From the NCBI GenBank assembly GCA_017577405.1, contig PIUA01000029.1, positions 1-62,519 of the forward strand: DNA of 62,519 nt, read 5' to 3'. Positions 44,109-54,970 of the stretch are shown piece after piece. A model generated the notes under the pieces. That model searched no databases. It had not been told where the DNA came from and saw nothing but the letters and a program-made list of their open reading frames with translations. The translations under genes were made by a program, and so were the position numbers. The stretch is from Bacillota bacterium (GTDB taxonomy: Bacteria; Bacillota; Limnochordia; Limnochordales; Limnochordaceae). Position 1 is the first letter of the stretch, and the number at the start of each line of letters is the position of its first letter.

Positions 44109-45220
44109 GAGTCCCCAAGGAAGTCAAACCGGGTGAGCACCGGGTGGCCCTGACGCCGGCGGGTGTTGCCGAGCTGGTCCGGGCTGGCCACCGGGTGCTG
44201 GTTCAACAGGGCGCCGGGGTGGGGAGCGGCATGGGCGACGAGGAGTACCAGGCGGCCGGCGCGACCATCGTTCCCACCCCTGAGGACGTCTTTGCCGACG
44301 CGGAGCTCATCCTGAAGGTGAAGGAGCCTGTTGAGCAGGAGTTTCCTCTCTTCCGACCGGGGCAGATCCTCTTCGCCTACCTCCACCTGGCAGCCCATCC
44401 CGGCGTGACCCAGCGGCTCCTGGCGTCGCAGGTGACGGCCATCGCCTACGAGACCATCCAGGAGCCCAATGGCGCCCTGCCGCTTTTGACCCCCATGAGT
44501 GAGGTCGCCGGCAGGATGAGCGTGCAGGTGGGTGCCCAGTTCCTGGAGCAGATCCACGGCGGGCGGGGTGTCCTCTTGGGCGGCGTGCCCGGGGTGCCCC
44601 CGGCCGAGGTGGTCATCTTGGGCGCGGGGACGGTGGGGACCAACGCCGCCCGCATCGCCCTCGGCCTGGGCGCCCATGTCACCCTCATGGACAACCGGAT
44701 CGACCGGCTTCGCTACTTGGAAGATGTCCTCCGCGGCAACCTGATGACGGTGGTGGCCAACCACCACACCGTGGATCGGGCCGTCCGGTACGCCGACCTG
44801 GTCATCGGCGCGGTGCTGGTGCCGGGAGCCCGCACGCCCCGGCTGGTTACCGAGGAGATGGTGCGGGGCATGAAGCCGGGTTCGGTCATCGTCGACGTGG
44901 CCGTGGATCAGGGCGGGTGCGTGGAGACCATCGACCGGGCCACCACCCACGACGATCCCGTCTACGTGAAGCATGGGGTGATCCACTACGCGGTCTCCAA
45001 CATGCCCGGGGCCGTGCCCCGGACCTCCACCCGGGCCCTGACCAACGCCACCCTTCCGTACGTGGTGGAGCTAGCCAACAAGGGGCTCCACCGGGCCATG
45101 GTTGAGAATCCCGTTCTGGCCGGCGGGCTGAACGTGATGGCGGGCCAGATCACCCACCCAGCCGTGGCTGAGGCCCACCAGATGTCGTACACGCCCGCCG
45201 CCGAGGTTCTGGCTGGGTAG
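44099..45220 (+). CDS. ald: Alanine dehydrogenase
   Basis: Ald interconverts L-alanine with pyruvate and ammonia, using NAD. In spore formers it is also important during sporulation. The 373-residue protein has IGVPKEVKPGEHRVALTP at the N-terminus, the catalytic lysine in LILKVKEPV, the histidine in YLHLAAHP, the Rossmann loop VVILGAGTVGTNAA, and VDVAVDQGGCVETI. The GTG at 44099 fits the family start and follows GGAGGGCGGGAAGG. The upstream frame contains a possible leader peptide, and a 12-bp hairpin ends the gene. Confidence 0.93.
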   Translation: MVIGVPKEVKPGEHRVALTPAGVAELVRAGHRVLVQQGAGVGSGMGDEEYQAAGATIVPTPEDVFADAELILKVKEPVEQEFPLFRPGQILFAYLHLAAHPGVTQRLLASQVTAIAYETIQEPNGALPLLTPMSEVAGRMSVQVGAQFLEQIHGGRGVLLGGVPGVPPAEVVILGAGTVGTNAARIALGLGAHVTLMDNRIDRLRYLEDVLRGNLMTVVANHHTVDRAVRYADLVIGAVLVPGARTPRLVTEEMVRGMKPGSVIVDVAVDQGGCVETIDRATTHDDPVYVKHGVIHYAVSNMPGAVPRTSTRALTNATLPYVVELANKGLHRAMVENPVLAGGLNVMAGQITHPAVAEAHQMSYTPAAEVLAG

Positions 45221-45251
45221 GAGAGCCGGCCGGTCCCTGCGGCCGGCTCTC
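45221..45251 (+). terminator. Terminator after ald
   Basis: GAGAGCCGGCCG and its perfect complement form a 12-bp stem with a seven-base loop immediately after the ald stop. No T-run follows, so termination may be partial. Confidence 0.65.
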
Positions 45252-45287
45252 CCGTCAGGAGTTGCAGGGGAAAAAAGGAGGATCCAT

Positions 45288-46655
<1,368 letters not shown>

Positions 46656-46668
46656 AAGGGGCGGCGGT

Positions 46669-47676
46669 GTGCAGGCAGGGAAGCTCTCCATCGCCGAGTT
46701 GAGGCGGCGGGTGCTGGGTTATCTGGGCCAGGAGCGGCCCGAGGTGGCGGTCCACGCGGGTGTGGGGCTGGATGCCGCGGTGGTGGACCTAGGCGGTGAT
46801 CTGTGCGTCCTGGCCAGCGACCCCATCACCGGGGCCGTCGAGGGCGCAGGGCGGCTGGCCGTGCAGGTCTCCTGCAACGACGTGGCGGCCATGGGGGCGG
46901 AGCCCGTTGGGGTGCTGGCCACCGTCCTCCTGCCCGAGGGCTCAGGGCCCGAGGACGTGGAGCGGCTCATGCAGGAGATCTCCCGCCAGGCCCAGGCCCT
47001 GGGGATCGAGGTGCTGGGCGGGCACACGGAGATCACCTCCCGGGTCACGGCGCCCGTGGTGGTGACCACGGCCGTGGGCCGGGTGCAGCGGGGCCGGCTG
47101 GTGACCGCCTCCGGCGGCCGGCCGGGTGACGGCCTGGTGGTGACCAAGGGCGTGGGCATCGAGGGGACCGCCATCCTGGCCGCCGACTTTGGCCAGGAGC
47201 TGGCAGGGCGGGTGGCCCCGGAGGTGCTGGAGCGGGCCTGCCGCTTCGCCGACGAGCTGAGCGTGGTGGGCGAGGCCTTGGCCGCCGCCCGCCTGGGCGC
47301 CACCGCCATGCACGATGTGACCGAGGGAGGCCTCTACGGCGCCTGCCGGGAGCTGGCCGCCGCCTCCGGGGTAGGGGTGGAACTCTGGATGGACCGGCTC
47401 CCCGTGCGGCCCGAGACCCGGGCGATCTGTGACGCCTTCGGCCTGGACCCGGCGGGGCTCATCTCCTCGGGGAGCCTCCTCATCGCCACCCCGGACCCCG
47501 AGGGTATGGTGCGCGGGCTGGAGGCCCAGGGCTTCCAAGCCTTCGTGGTGGGCCGCCTCGTCCCCGAGGGCCTCTGGCGGGTGACCAAGGAGGCCCAGCC
47601 GGGCTCCGGCGCCCAAAGACGCCCCTTCCCCGAGAACGAAGAGGACGAACTCTGGCGGTTTCTGAGAAGCCGGTAG
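46669..47676 (+). CDS. AIR-synthase/HypE-like protein (PurM superfamily)
   Basis: The 335-residue protein has the two-domain PurM/HypE fold. The N-terminal glycine-rich region is followed by SDPITGAVEGAGRLAVQVSCND, LGGHTEITSRV and VTKGVGIEGTAILAADF, and the second domain has HDVTEGGLYGA. Relatives include HypE, ThiL, SelD and PurM, all ATP-using enzymes. It lacks the HypE C-terminal cysteine tail, and no hydrogenase genes are nearby, so it is not called HypE. It probably forms an operon with the aminotransferase. The GTG at 46669 was chosen because AAAGGGG precedes it. Confidence 0.8.
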   Translation: MQAGKLSIAELRRRVLGYLGQERPEVAVHAGVGLDAAVVDLGGDLCVLASDPITGAVEGAGRLAVQVSCNDVAAMGAEPVGVLATVLLPEGSGPEDVERLMQEISRQAQALGIEVLGGHTEITSRVTAPVVVTTAVGRVQRGRLVTASGGRPGDGLVVTKGVGIEGTAILAADFGQELAGRVAPEVLERACRFADELSVVGEALAAARLGATAMHDVTEGGLYGACRELAAASGVGVELWMDRLPVRPETRAICDAFGLDPAGLISSGSLLIATPDPEGMVRGLEAQGFQAFVVGRLVPEGLWRVTKEAQPGSGAQRRPFPENEEDELWRFLRSR

Positions 47677-48022
47677 CCGGCGGGGTGTCCCATCTTTCCT
47701 CCCCTGCGGCGTCCGGTCCTTCTCCCTCGTGAGATCGGGACTGGGCCCTCAGCCCGGCCAAGCCACCTCCGCGTAGTTTGGGACAGGGCCAGCCCTTGGC
47801 CCAGCTCGCCGCGGAGGTGAGACCTATGTGGACGTACCAGCTCACGCCGGGCCAGCAGCCCATTCAGGTCCTTCCCTTCCCGATCGGGCCCCGGCCTGGT
47901 GTCCGACCGGCCGCCCAGGGCGCTCCCACGCCTTAGGGCAGCCCGCCGCCGGTGAGGCAGGAGCTTGCCGCCGGGCCGGGCCTGTGAGCTTCGCGGGCAC
48001 CTGCCGAGGCGGGTCTCCCGGC
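47677..48022. other. 346-base region between convergent genes
   Basis: The region separates the AIR-synthase-like gene from convergent sfsA. It contains one short frame with a strong ribosome-binding site (47826-47936, listed separately) and a small hairpin GGGCCA/TGGCCC near 47787. I see no terminator with a T-run, no tRNA and no repeat. Confidence 0.6.
47826..47936 (+). CDS. Candidate 36-residue proline-rich peptide
   Basis: An ATG six bases after GGAGGTGA opens a 36-codon frame, beginning MWTYQLTPGQQPIQVLPF and ending in TAG. It is proline- and glutamine-rich and has no signal peptide or membrane segment. The ribosome-binding site is among the best in the window, which is the only reason to list it. 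No promoter was identified. Confidence 0.3.
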   Translation: MWTYQLTPGQQPIQVLPFPIGPRPGVRPAAQGAPTP

Positions 48023-48826
48023 TCACCGCCGGGATGGCCCCTCCGCCACCTGGACCGGAAGCTCCTGGAGCCAGCGGATCCCCTGGGGGGAGACGGTGCA
48101 GGCGCAGGCCCGCACCTCGACCCCGCGAGCGGCCGCCTGGGCGAGGGTCTCGGCAAAGGCCGGGTCGGCCTCGTGGTGCGGTGCGAAGAGGCGGGCGTCG
48201 TCTCGCAGGACGACGAAGAGGACCAGGGCCAGCGCCCCCTGGCGGCGGGCCTCCATCAGCTCCTCCAGGTGGCGGCGGCCCCGCGCCGTGGGCGCGTCGG
48301 GAAAGCGGGCGACGCCCTCTTCCACCAAGGTGACGGACTTGGCCTCGCCCCAGAAGGGCTGGCCCGTTCCCGCGACGGTTCCGGCCAGGTCCAGCCGGCT
48401 CTGACCGAAAGCCACCTCGGTGCGGACTGCCTCTAAGGGGGCGAAATCCGCGAGAAGCTGGTGCTGGAGGATGGCTTGGCCCAGCCGGGCGGGGAGCCGT
48501 GCATCGACGCTCACCCAGCCGGTCCCGTCGGGACCGGCTGCCTGGACCAAAACCAGGTCGCCCACCGTCCGCCGCCCGGGGGCGTCGGCCCACCGGAGGA
48601 GGGCAGGGGCCTGGGGGTGGAGGAGTTCGTGGAGCCGTCCCGAGTTGGGCAGGTGGGCCAGCCGCTCCTGGCCCTCGTGCTCCACCAGGACGGCAAACCG
48701 GTTCACCCGCCGGAGGATGCGGACGGGGGTGAGCTCACCGAAGGTATGGAGAACCGGGCCCTGCTGGCCCTGGGGGCCTGGAGCGGGCCCGGATGCGGGC
48801 TCTTGGTTGGGTGGAGATCCTGTCAC
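48023..48826 (-). CDS. sfsA: SfsA family protein
   Basis: The 267-residue protein matches SfsA. It has an N-terminal OB-like part (RRVNRFAVLVEHEGQERLAHLPNSGRL), then DLVLVQAAG, and a nuclease-like core with SRLDLAGTVAG, FWGEAKSVTLVEEG, ARFPDAPTARGRRHLEEL. E. coli SfsA was named for sugar fermentation stimulation and binds DNA. Its molecular activity is not settled. The GTG at 48826 overlaps the perR stop (GTGA) and is taken as the start. The frame stays open further up, inside perR. About 20 Pro/Gln-rich residues precede the core. Confidence 0.88.
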   Translation of the reverse strand: MTGSPPNQEPASGPAPGPQGQQGPVLHTFGELTPVRILRRVNRFAVLVEHEGQERLAHLPNSGRLHELLHPQAPALLRWADAPGRRTVGDLVLVQAAGPDGTGWVSVDARLPARLGQAILQHQLLADFAPLEAVRTEVAFGQSRLDLAGTVAGTGQPFWGEAKSVTLVEEGVARFPDAPTARGRRHLEELMEARRQGALALVLFVVLRDDARLFAPHHEADPAFAETLAQAAARGVEVRACACTVSPQGIRWLQELPVQVAEGPSRR

Positions 48827-49245
48827 TGCTGCTGCTTCTGGCACTCGGCGCATACGCCATGGAATACGAGACGGTGGCTGGTGATCCTGCCGTCGGTCCA
48901 CTCGGCCGCCTGGCTTTCGAGGGAGTCCATCACCGGCATGTCCAGATCCTCGATCTTGCCGCACTCATCGCAGAGGAAGTGGTAGTGCGGGGTGGGATCG
49001 CCGTCGTAGCGGCTGTAGGAGCTGCCGAAGGTGAGCTCCCGGGCCTCGCCCATTTCCGTCAGGATCTTCAGATTCCGATAGACGGTGCCGAGGCTAATAT
49101 GGGGAATCTCCTTCCGGACTTCCTGGTAGATCCAGTCCGCGGTGGGATGCTCGTGGGTTGTGCGCAGGACCCGCAAGATCGCCTCCCGCTGGCGGGTGTG
49201 GCGGAGGAAACGGGGACGCCTCTGTTGCGATTGTTGCGTTGCCAT
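48823..49245 (-). CDS. perR: Fur-family repressor, PerR-like
   Basis: The 140-residue protein has the Fur-family winged helix (RQREAILRVLRTTHEHPTADWIYQEVRKEIPHISLGTVYRNLKIL). The regulatory metal site PHYHFLCDECGKIEDLD follows. A structural zinc site is built from CDEC and the C-terminal CAEC. The aspartate-rich context of the HYH motif is more like the peroxide sensor PerR than Fur. The ATG at 49245 has AGGGAGG seven bases upstream. sfsA overlaps its stop. A peroxiredoxin gene at the left of the window is a possible target, which is speculative. Confidence 0.85.
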   Translation of the reverse strand: MATQQSQQRRPRFLRHTRQREAILRVLRTTHEHPTADWIYQEVRKEIPHISLGTVYRNLKILTEMGEARELTFGSSYSRYDGDPTPHYHFLCDECGKIEDLDMPVMDSLESQAAEWTDGRITSHRLVFHGVCAECQKQQQ

Positions 49246-49323
49246 AACCACGCCTCCCTTAGCTGTTCGGGGCCCGATCGGTCGCGCGAGCTCCGGGGGA
49301 AAGGGGAATCATTAGCCATCTCC

Positions 49324-49352
49324 ACTTTATGATCCGTTTCACAATCGGTCAA
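49324..49352 (-). promoter_or_regulatory. Possible promoter of perR-sfsA
   Basis: On the minus strand TTGACC (49352-49347) and TAAAGT (49329-49324) are 17 bases apart, about 80 bases before perR. The area is AT-richer than its surroundings. A full 15-bp PerR box was not found. Confidence 0.5.
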
Positions 49353-49494
49353 TCGGGCCTTCCTCCTAGGGAGGAAAGGACATAACTCTCTTTCCCATGA
49401 GCCATTGGGCGGGGTTGGCATAGGACATTTGCCATGGGGTTTAAGGGCGTGCATCCCCCTCACAAACCTCGACCAGGAGCCCGGTTCCAAGAAA

Positions 49495-49528
49495 GGAAGC
49501 GGCGGCCGGTCAACCGGCCGCCGCTTCC
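49495..49528 (-). terminator. Terminator of acnA
   Basis: GGAAGCGGCGGCCGG and its perfect complement form a 15-bp stem around a four-base loop. On the minus strand it is followed by TTTCTT, 30 bases after the acnA stop. Confidence 0.85.
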
Positions 49529-49559
49529 CGTGAGAGAGGGTCGGGGTAGACAGAAGGGT

Positions 49560-52229
<2,670 letters not shown>

Positions 52230-52295
52230 AGGGTCCCTCCCAGCAGCGAACAGTCAAATGAGTCGTGTAGCTAGAGTGATGATCGCTACGAATCC

Positions 52296-52324
52296 ATTAT
52301 AGCGGCACAAGGGTGGGGGCACAA
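52296..52324 (-). promoter_or_regulatory. Possible acnA promoter
   Basis: A perfect TATAAT lies on the minus strand at 52301-52296, about 67 bases before acnA. Seventeen bases upstream is TTGTGC, a weak -35 match. No catabolite or CcpC-type site was recognised. Confidence 0.5.
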
Positions 52325-52410
52325 GGAAGGGGGTCCGCCCCGGCATGGACTGGCACCTGCTTCCATGGGCACCGCCCCGCTCCTGCCACGAGCAGGGAAA
52401 ATCCGACGAT

Positions 52411-52424
52411 GACAGAATTCTGTC
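52411..52424. promoter_or_regulatory. 14-bp perfect palindrome upstream of cas3
   Basis: GACAGAATTCTGTC is a perfect palindrome 32 bases before the cas3 start. It is AT-rich for this genome, and its size and position fit an operator for a dimeric repressor of the cas operon. No matching regulator gene is nearby. Confidence 0.5.
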
Positions 52425-52456
52425 GATAGCGGGGTCTTGATCGGGGGGGACTCCAG

Positions 52457-54970
52457 CTGACCACCTTTGAGACGTTTTTCCGAACGGCCACCGGTCATGC
52501 TCCGTGGCCCTACCAGCAGAGGCTTGCCACTGAGCCCGAATGGCCGCGGGTGTTGCACGTGCCCACAGGTGCAGGCAAGACCGCGGCGGTGCTCCTCGCC
52601 TGGCTCTGGCGGCGGCGGTTCCACCCGGATCCAGCGGTCCGGGAGGCCACGCCCCGGCGGCTGGTCTACGCGCTGCCGATGCGGGTGCTGGTCCACCAGA
52701 CCTACGAGCGGGCCGTGAGCTTTGTAGAAGGGCTGGGCCTGGGGGCGGGCCAGACGGACCGGCCCATCCGGACCGCGCTGCTCATGGGCGGCAGCCGGGA
52801 CCGGGAGTGGTGGCTCTATCCTGAAGATGACCTCATTCTTATAGGCACCTCGGACATGCTCCTCTCCCGGGCCCTCAACCGGGGCTACGCGGAAAGCCGG
52901 TTCCACTGGCCCATCGATTTCGGCCTGCTCAACAATGATGCCCTCTGGGTCTTCGACGAGATCCAGCTCCTTTCCGAGGGGCTCGCCACCTCCCGCCAGC
53001 TGGACGGCCTGCGGGCGGCCCTGGGGTGCTGGGCCCCCACGCCCACCCTCTGGATGTCCGCCACCTACCACCCCGCCTGGATGGAGACCATCGATGGGCC
53101 GCCCATCGCTCCCGAGCAGGTCTGGACCCTGGAACCGGCCGATCTGGAGGCGGCGCCGGACCTGGCCAAGAGGATGAACGCGCCCAAGCGGCTGGAACGT
53201 CTCTCCTTGACCGTGCCCGATGGCGAGACCAAGGTCCGGCGCTATCTGACCGGGTTGGCCGAGCTGGTCGCCGAGCGGCACCAACCGGGGGCCCTCACCC
53301 TGGTGGTGGTGAACACCGTCGAGCGGGCCCAGAGGCTCTTCGACGCCTTGCGGCGCTCGGCGGTGTGGAAGAAGGCGCCGGCGGGGGCCCAGCCCGAGGT
53401 GCTCCTGCTCCACTCCCAGTTCCGGCCCGCGGAGCGGGAGCGCTTGAACCAGGAGCTCTTCGCGCCTCCAAGCGACCACCCGGCGGGGCGCGTGCTGGTC
53501 GCCACCCAGGTGGTGGAGGCTGGGGTGGACCTCTCCGCCCGCACCTTGATCACCGAGCTGGCTCCCTGGCCCAGCCTGGTCCAGCGCCTGGGCCGGGTCA
53601 ACCGGTATGGGGAGCATGACCAGGCGGACGTCCTTTGGATCGACGTGGAACCCAAGGCGAGCGCCCCCTACGAGCCCGAGACGTTGGAAGAGGCGAAGGG
53701 CCTGCTGGAGCAGCTCCCGGCGGACCGGATCGCGCCGGCGGACCTGCAGGCGGTGCCCTACGAGGGCCGCCCCGGGTACCGGCACATCGTGCGGCGAAAG
53801 GACCTCCTCGACCTTTTCGACACCACGCCGGACCTGTCGGGCAACGACATCGACATCTCCCGCTTCATTCGGGCCGATGCCGACCTGGACGCGCACGTCT
53901 TCTGGCGGAGTTGGGAGCAGGAGGAGGCAGGGCGGGAACCACCGGGCGATTGGCTGCCTGTGCAGCGGTCTGAGCTCTGCCCGGTGCCGGTGTACGGCCG
54001 GACCCGGGGCCTTCAGGAGTTCTTGCGGCGCACCTGGGAGAAGGGGCGGGCATGGCGCTGGGACCACGTGGAGGCCCGGTGGGTCCGGGTGACCCAGATC
54101 GACGCCATCCGGCCCGGTCACGTGGTGTTGCTCCCGGCGCGCCTGGGTGGCTACGACCCGCAGCTCGGCTGGACCGCGGACCCGGGGGACGGCCCCGTGG
54201 AACCGGTCGTGGCGGAACGGCGGGACGACGAGCCGGACCAGCGAGAGGCCGAATCCACCGCCGGAGACCCCTGGAGCACCGCCCGGCCGTGGATCACCCT
54301 GCGGGACCATACCGACGCGGTGGTGGCGGAACTGGACGCCCTCCTGGAGCGTCTGGACTTGGCGTCGGTGCCGGAGGCGGTGGTGCGGGCCCTGCGCAAG
54401 GCGGCCCGGTTCCACGACTGGGGCAAGGCTCACCCGCACTTCCAAGGCCGCTTCCTCGATGCGGCCGAGGAGGCTGAGCGGGCGGCTCGAGCGGGCGAGG
54501 TGTGGGCGAAGGCCCCCCGGTCGCGCCTGCGGCCCTTCATCCGCCATGAGGTGGCCAGTGCGTTGGCCTTCCTGGATCACGTGGCCCGGGAGGCCGAGGA
54601 CGACCTGGCCGCTTTCCTCATCATGGGCCACCACGGGAAGGTGCGCCTGGGGCTCCGCACGCTGAGGCCCCGTCACGGGACGCTGGACGACGACGGGTCC
54701 CTCTTTGGCCTCCGCGACGGCGACCGGATGCCCGAAGACGGCCAGACCGTGGACCTCGGTGGCGGGGTCCGGGTGCCCTCGGTCACCTTACACCTTGCCC
54801 CCTTCGAGCTGGGCTCCGCGGACGGCACGCCCTCCTGGCTGGCCCGGGTTCTGGCGTTGCGGGACGATCCCGATCTCGGGCCCTTCCGTCTGGCGTATCT
54901 CGAGGCACTGCTGCGGGTGGCGGACATGCGGGCCAGCATGAAGGAGGTGTCGCCGCATGCCGCAGGTTGA
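52457..54970 (+). CDS. cas3: Type I-G Cas3 helicase-nuclease with C-terminal HD domain
   Basis: Cas3 unwinds and degrades target DNA once Cascade has bound. The 837-residue protein is an SF2 helicase: Walker A PTGAGKT (35-41), DEIQ (167-170), MSAT, and QRLGRVNRYG. An HD nuclease domain lies at the C-terminus (HDWGKAHPHF from His653, then RHEVASAL and MGHHGK). C-terminal HD is the type I-G arrangement. The N-terminus TTFETFFRTATGHAPWPYQQ is encoded only upstream of the first GTG (52547), and that stretch has no ATG, GTG or TTG. A CTG at 52457, six bases after GGGGGGGA, is taken as the start. The end overlaps csx17 by 14 bases. Confidence 0.9.
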   Translation: MTTFETFFRTATGHAPWPYQQRLATEPEWPRVLHVPTGAGKTAAVLLAWLWRRRFHPDPAVREATPRRLVYALPMRVLVHQTYERAVSFVEGLGLGAGQTDRPIRTALLMGGSRDREWWLYPEDDLILIGTSDMLLSRALNRGYAESRFHWPIDFGLLNNDALWVFDEIQLLSEGLATSRQLDGLRAALGCWAPTPTLWMSATYHPAWMETIDGPPIAPEQVWTLEPADLEAAPDLAKRMNAPKRLERLSLTVPDGETKVRRYLTGLAELVAERHQPGALTLVVVNTVERAQRLFDALRRSAVWKKAPAGAQPEVLLLHSQFRPAERERLNQELFAPPSDHPAGRVLVATQVVEAGVDLSARTLITELAPWPSLVQRLGRVNRYGEHDQADVLWIDVEPKASAPYEPETLEEAKGLLEQLPADRIAPADLQAVPYEGRPGYRHIVRRKDLLDLFDTTPDLSGNDIDISRFIRADADLDAHVFWRSWEQEEAGREPPGDWLPVQRSELCPVPVYGRTRGLQEFLRRTWEKGRAWRWDHVEARWVRVTQIDAIRPGHVVLLPARLGGYDPQLGWTADPGDGPVEPVVAERRDDEPDQREAESTAGDPWSTARPWITLRDHTDAVVAELDALLERLDLASVPEAVVRALRKAARFHDWGKAHPHFQGRFLDAAEEAERAARAGEVWAKAPRSRLRPFIRHEVASALAFLDHVAREAEDDLAAFLIMGHHGKVRLGLRTLRPRHGTLDDDGSLFGLRDGDRMPEDGQTVDLGGGVRVPSVTLHLAPFELGSADGTPSWLARVLALRDDPDLGPFRLAYLEALLRVADMRASMKEVSPHAAG

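Noticed and set aside
40139-44986. Open frame of 1615 codons antisense to accD-accA-pyk-ald
   Set aside because: Long antisense frames are expected at very high GC; the product is His/Gly/Pro-rich and matches no family, while the plus strand holds clear enzymes.
46669-47676. Calling the PurM-superfamily gene hypE
   Set aside because: The C-terminal cysteine tail of HypE is missing and no hydrogenase maturation genes are present.
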